A stretch of DNA of 64,000 bases, from positions 61,110-125,109 of the forward strand of contig NZ_CALEMI010000126.1 in NCBI RefSeq assembly GCF_937910895.1, read 5' to 3'. Of the stretch, positions 61,390 to 64,000 are shown piece by piece. Numbering within the stretch: position 1 is the first letter of the stretch; every line of letters starts with the position of its first letter. This stretch comes from an uncultured Dokdonia sp. (GTDB lineage: Bacteria > Bacteroidota > Bacteroidia > Flavobacteriales > Flavobacteriaceae). The notes below the pieces were generated by a model. The model did no database searches, was not told the origin of the DNA, and was given only the letters and a program-made list of their open reading frames with translations. The translations under genes were made by a program, and so were the position numbers.

Positions 61390-62310
61390 TTATGCAAAAA
61401 TATTTGATAATCTAAAAAGGAAGAATTCTACGTTTCTAACGCCTCTGAACTGTGCTCTAAAGGCTTTTATTTTAGCGTTGAAGGACTCTGCAGAAGCATT
61501 GGTACTTCGATTGTCAAAGTAATTTAGGATATTCTTGTAATGTATTGACATTGTTCTAGCAATTGTATTGAAGCTTTTAAAAGCAGCTTGCCTAACTTTC
61601 TCATCCCACTTAGCAAGCCTTATTAAGGCTGATGTTTTCTCTTTAGTGTTATTAAATATCCAAGATAAGTTTTGACATAGTTTATAAGCTTTTTCTAAAT
61701 CAGGGTATTGTTGAAAAAGGACTTCTGCTCTTTTTGATTGATTTTCAGTCCACTTGCTACTTGGTTTGTAGAGTAGATATCTACTTCTAGCTAGTAATTG
61801 TTTCAATGTATCTCCATTGGGTAGTAGTTCTGGAGTATATTTTAAAGACTTGTTTCTAGCATATTCTATAGCATCATTTTCTGTATCTAGTGCATCCCAT
61901 CTATGTTTGATTCTTATTTCTTGTAATGCATCTAGAGCTAATTTTTGAACGTGGAAGCGATCTATAACTAGTGTAGCATTAGGGAATGATTTTTTAACGA
62001 TGAGTCCCATATTACCTGCCATATCTAAAGTAACCTCTTTTACTTTGCTTCTTTGTTTTAAAGCGATCTTGTGAAGTATTTTTATAACTGTTTCTGCTTT
62101 GGTTCCCCTAACCATAGCTATTAATGCTCCTTTCTTTCCTTTTGCTTTTTTATTGGTTAGTATCGTATACAAATCACCATTAGAGAAAGCTGTTTCATCC
62201 AGAGATAGATGACTTCCTAGATTTTGAGCAAAGAGTAACCACTCTTTTGCGTGTTGTTTTTGATCCCAAGATTTGAAGTCACTTAAATAATCTTTGTACT
62301 GCCTTTGCAT
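61390..62310 (-). CDS. IS transposase, catalytic part
   Basis: 306 residues from ATG 62310. DDE-type ISL3-like transposase: LSLDETAF (Asp38), VTLDMAGN, LVIDRFHVQK (Asp117) and NASAESFNAKIK (Glu). The frame is open further upstream to about 62375 (SSTAVVAKFYGVNPRSM), so the working protein probably begins by frameshifting from the preceding ORF. It resembles ISAon1-family transposases. Confidence 0.88.
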   Translation of the reverse strand: MQRQYKDYLSDFKSWDQKQHAKEWLLFAQNLGSHLSLDETAFSNGDLYTILTNKKAKGKKGALIAMVRGTKAETVIKILHKIALKQRSKVKEVTLDMAGNMGLIVKKSFPNATLVIDRFHVQKLALDALQEIRIKHRWDALDTENDAIEYARNKSLKYTPELLPNGDTLKQLLARSRYLLYKPSSKWTENQSKRAEVLFQQYPDLEKAYKLCQNLSWIFNNTKEKTSALIRLAKWDEKVRQAAFKSFNTIARTMSIHYKNILNYFDNRSTNASAESFNAKIKAFRAQFRGVRNVEFFLFRLSNIFA

Positions 62311-62365
62311 ACTTCTTGGATTGACTCCGTAGAATTTAGCAACAACAGCAGTACTGGAAGCGTTA

Positions 62366-62722
62366 TTACTTATAGACCTCTTTTAAAAAAGTAGCAAACT
62401 CACTAGTTATCCTAGTTCCCTTTGCTACTAAATCCCAATCTCTTGTAACCACTTTACTGGTCGTTTGGTTAATCCAACGACGTCTAGTTATATGCAAGTA
62501 AACATTCTTACCACGTATAGGAAAATCTTGGACTGTCGCTTGGGGGAAGAAACCTTTGGAATGAAGTGTATCAGTATCAAAACCCTTTGGAACACTATTG
62601 TTTTCTGTGAAGTAAAAGTGTATTTCTTCACCTTTCACCTCGTGTTTAGTCATCTCAAAATAAGTTACAAGAACTTCAGGGAGTAATAAATGGGCTGCGG
62701 CAAATAGAGCGTCTGAGGACAT
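62366..62722 (-). CDS. IS transposase, N-terminal part
   Basis: 118 residues matching the N-terminal region proteins that accompany ISAon1-like transposases (KHEVKGEEIHFYFTEN, VYLHITRRRWINQT). Ends in TTTTTTAAAAG, a possible slippery site, beyond which a shift of +1 would join it to the catalytic ORF. Confidence 0.82.
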   Translation of the reverse strand: MSSDALFAAAHLLLPEVLVTYFEMTKHEVKGEEIHFYFTENNSVPKGFDTDTLHSKGFFPQATVQDFPIRGKNVYLHITRRRWINQTTSKVVTRDWDLVAKGTRITSEFATFLKEVYK

Positions 62723-62756
62723 AGAATCTTTTAAAGCAAAGTTCTTTCATTTTTAG

Positions 62757-63002
62757 CTACTCCACAACTTTTTGTGTTGAGCCGTTAAAATCATCAAAAT
62801 GGGTGCCTATTAATTTGTTTTTAACAAGAGCATCAAATAGATGCGTAATAGTATCTTTTTCTTGAAGAACGATAGCGTTTTCTACATCTTGTATATATTT
62901 AGGAAGATGCATATTAAGGGCTTGGGAAAAAGATATGGTATTCCCTTGAGCAGAAAGCATAGATGTAACGAGAAACATTAAAAAGAGTAATGATCTTTTC
63001 AT
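62757..63002 (-). pseudogene. Exported small protein gene cut by the IS
   Basis: 81 residues with a signal peptide (MKRSLLFLMFLVTSMLSAQ). The last eight residues (GSTQKVVE) and the stop codon (62757-62783) coincide exactly with the right inverted repeat of the IS, so the original C-terminus is lost. The remaining part (FSQALNMHLPKYIQDVENAI, ITHLFDALVKNKLIG) is helical and unassigned. It may still be made as a truncated protein. Confidence 0.65.
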
Positions 63003-63165
63003 ACAATTATGATTTGGAAAAGTAAATGTATGAGGTCTTTATGAACTGTTAAAATTTTTTCGTCAAGCAGTAGAGAAGTATGGGTGAACAACCCAAATAG
63101 ATTTAAGATGTAGTCTTTTTATGGTGTAAAATGAAGTGTTTCTAGAATGTTTACTCAGTGAAAAG

Positions 63166-63238
63166 CTGTTTTGTAGCGTTGGGAAGCTATACATTTAAAA
63201 CAGCGAGTCAAGTTAATTTCGCTTTTCAGCTGAATCTA
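63166..63238. repeat. Dispersed degenerate repeat, second copy
   Basis: About 73 bases whose ends match those of 42675-42745 with a spacer differing by 2 bases; the middle is not alike. Confidence 0.55.
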
Positions 63239-63335
63239 AAATTTGTCCTAATTTGTGATTGGGATTTAGTAGCTCAACGCTTCCTTTGGGATTATAAATA
63301 CGATTAGTTGAGTTTTTAGGTGACTCTAATACTTA

Positions 63336-63348
63336 TTTCGCGAAAGCG
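63336..63348. repeat. TTTCGCGAAA palindrome copy 20
   Basis: Intergenic copy with a short left arm, just downstream of the TPR gene. Confidence 0.8.
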
Positions 63349-63375
63349 TATTAATAATATAAAATAACAGATTTA

Positions 63376-63954
63376 TTATCTCCTGCCGCCTCGACCGCCA
63401 CGACCCGCTCTAGCTCCAAATTGTTGTTTAGGTTGTTGCCCAGCTCTTTTCATGTTCTGCTCCATGCCTTTAATCTGTTCTGCAAGCATATTATGTTTGT
63501 CTAGACTTTTTGCTTCTTTAAGGAGTATTTGAGCTTCACGCTTGCGATTTTTTGTCATCGCAATTCCTGCAAGGTTCAATTTTGCCATTGCCAAATCCGT
63601 TTTCATAGACAACCCTAAATCAATTGCCTTTTTGAAGAACTTTTCAGCCTGTGTCATGTTTTCCTGAGAGATCATTAACCCTTTCAAGTAATAATAATAT
63701 CCTTGTTGTTTTTTAGTAAGTGCAGCTTCAGGATTACTAATTTTACCTAACCATTTTTGTGCACCAGGAAAATCTTGCTTACGTAATCTTAAAAAAGCCA
63801 AAATGATAATTTCATTCTTAAAATACAGAAGGACAAAAATGGCAGCTAGTAAAATGAACATGATGCCATTGCCTATCTCGTTTTCTGTAAATTGCCATAC
63901 GGCAAGTGCTACAATTGCTATTGCTAATACTAATTTTATATTTTTATTAAACAT
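63376..63954 (-). CDS. Membrane protein with TPR and RG-rich tail
   Basis: 192 residues. Two N-terminal membrane spans (about 7-22 and 28-45), then TPR-like helices (about 55-165, YYYYLKGLMISQENMTQAEK, AMAKLNLAGIAMTKNRKREA), and a C-terminal Arg/Gly tail (GARAGRGGRGGRR). The tail could bind nucleic acid or be a flexible end. Known from related flavobacteria as an unassigned protein. Confidence 0.82.
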   Translation of the reverse strand: MFNKNIKLVLAIAIVALAVWQFTENEIGNGIMFILLAAIFVLLYFKNEIIILAFLRLRKQDFPGAQKWLGKISNPEAALTKKQQGYYYYLKGLMISQENMTQAEKFFKKAIDLGLSMKTDLAMAKLNLAGIAMTKNRKREAQILLKEAKSLDKHNMLAEQIKGMEQNMKRAGQQPKQQFGARAGRGGRGGRR

Positions 63955-64000
63955 ATTATAATCTTGTGTACGTGGTTATAGATACTATTTTAGTTGGAAT

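Larger units (their letters stand above)
61358..62783 (-). mobile_element. Insertion sequence of ISL3/ISAon1 type
   Basis: About 1426 bases. I propose ends with imperfect 22-base inverted repeats: left 61358-61379 (GGATCAAGTCTAAAACTTGT...) and right 62762-62783 read on the minus strand (GGCTCAACACAAAAAGTTGT...), 17 of 22 positions equal. Both begin with GG as in ISL3-like elements. Two overlapping transposase frames lie between. No identical 8-base target duplication is visible (CTAAAACT left, GTTAAAAT right). Confidence 0.8.
63003..63375. other. Intergenic region with dispersed repeat and one palindrome
   Basis: No gene. Contains CTGTTTTGTA (63166), TAATTTCGCTTTTCAGCTGA (63214) and the palindrome at 63336. 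Confidence 0.6.

Noticed and set aside
61350..62791. Target-site duplication of the IS
   Set aside because: The flanking eight bases (CTAAAACT and GTTAAAAT) are alike in composition but not identical.

Overview
The window looks like the chromosome of a marine-type member of the Flavobacteriaceae (Bacteroidota). I infer this from AT-rich DNA, Bacteroidota promoters of the TTTG-N19-TAnnTTTG type in front of both tRNA genes, starts without clear Shine-Dalgarno sequences, a SusC-like TonB receptor, several CarboxypepD_reg-like proteins, DUF3098, DUF3127, DUF4212 and DUF4301 genes and an ISAon1-like element. The genus cannot be fixed from the sequence alone; Dokdonia-like is a guess.

Layout. 1-6.3 kb is an acetate locus: acetyl-CoA synthetase (cut by the window edge), a TPR hybrid histidine kinase and an acetate-type Na+ symporter with its DUF4212 small subunit. 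6.4-12.7 kb holds an amidohydrolase-SnoaL fusion, a VOC-cupin protein, a 1-Cys peroxiredoxin and an ECF sigma/anti-sigma operon ending in surface-type proteins. 12.8-19.2 kb is accessory: an orphan RiPP-like precursor peptide, ssb, a Cys-rich protein, and a four-gene operon ending in a NarL-type two-component pair. 19.3-21.0 kb is a probable nitric-oxide response cluster (Rrf2 regulator with operator, truncated haemoglobin, cupin, broken membrane gene). 21.2-25.2 kb is a biotin-dependent acyl-CoA carboxylase operon with an Lrp regulator.

25.3-31.3 kb includes ahcY, a phosphopantetheinyl transferase and an archaeal-type geranylgeranylglyceryl phosphate synthase. 31.3-37.8 kb is a vitamin-salvage region: thiamine-binding protein, PnuC-like transporter, NadR-like kinase, DUF4301, arfB, then a TPP riboswitch controlling a TonB receptor. 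38.4-51.5 kb is mostly housekeeping (greA, HIT, Nudix, aat, tag, truB, uppP, ftsX), with an AT-rich foreign-looking gene between ftsX and the DUF3098 gene. 51.8-60.8 kb has panE, leuS, SemiSWEET, DUF559, a zinc protease, trxA, clpP-like and DUF58 genes, with many short repeats. 60.9-63 kb has tRNA-Asp, tRNA-Asn and a 1.4-kb insertion sequence that cut into a neighbouring gene.

The most striking signal is not a gene. The palindrome TTTCGCGAAA (usually GCTTTCGCGAAAGC) occurs 20 times in 64 kb, between genes and inside unrelated genes, where it most often reads Ala-Phe-Ala-Lys-Ala. The leuS gene carries this palindrome plus three other repeat-like sequences in frame. Other repeat families (hairpins with a fixed core and changing arms; CCCTC/GAGGG hairpins; a 162-bp near-palindrome; a roughly 75-bp degenerate repeat) fill many of the intergenic gaps.
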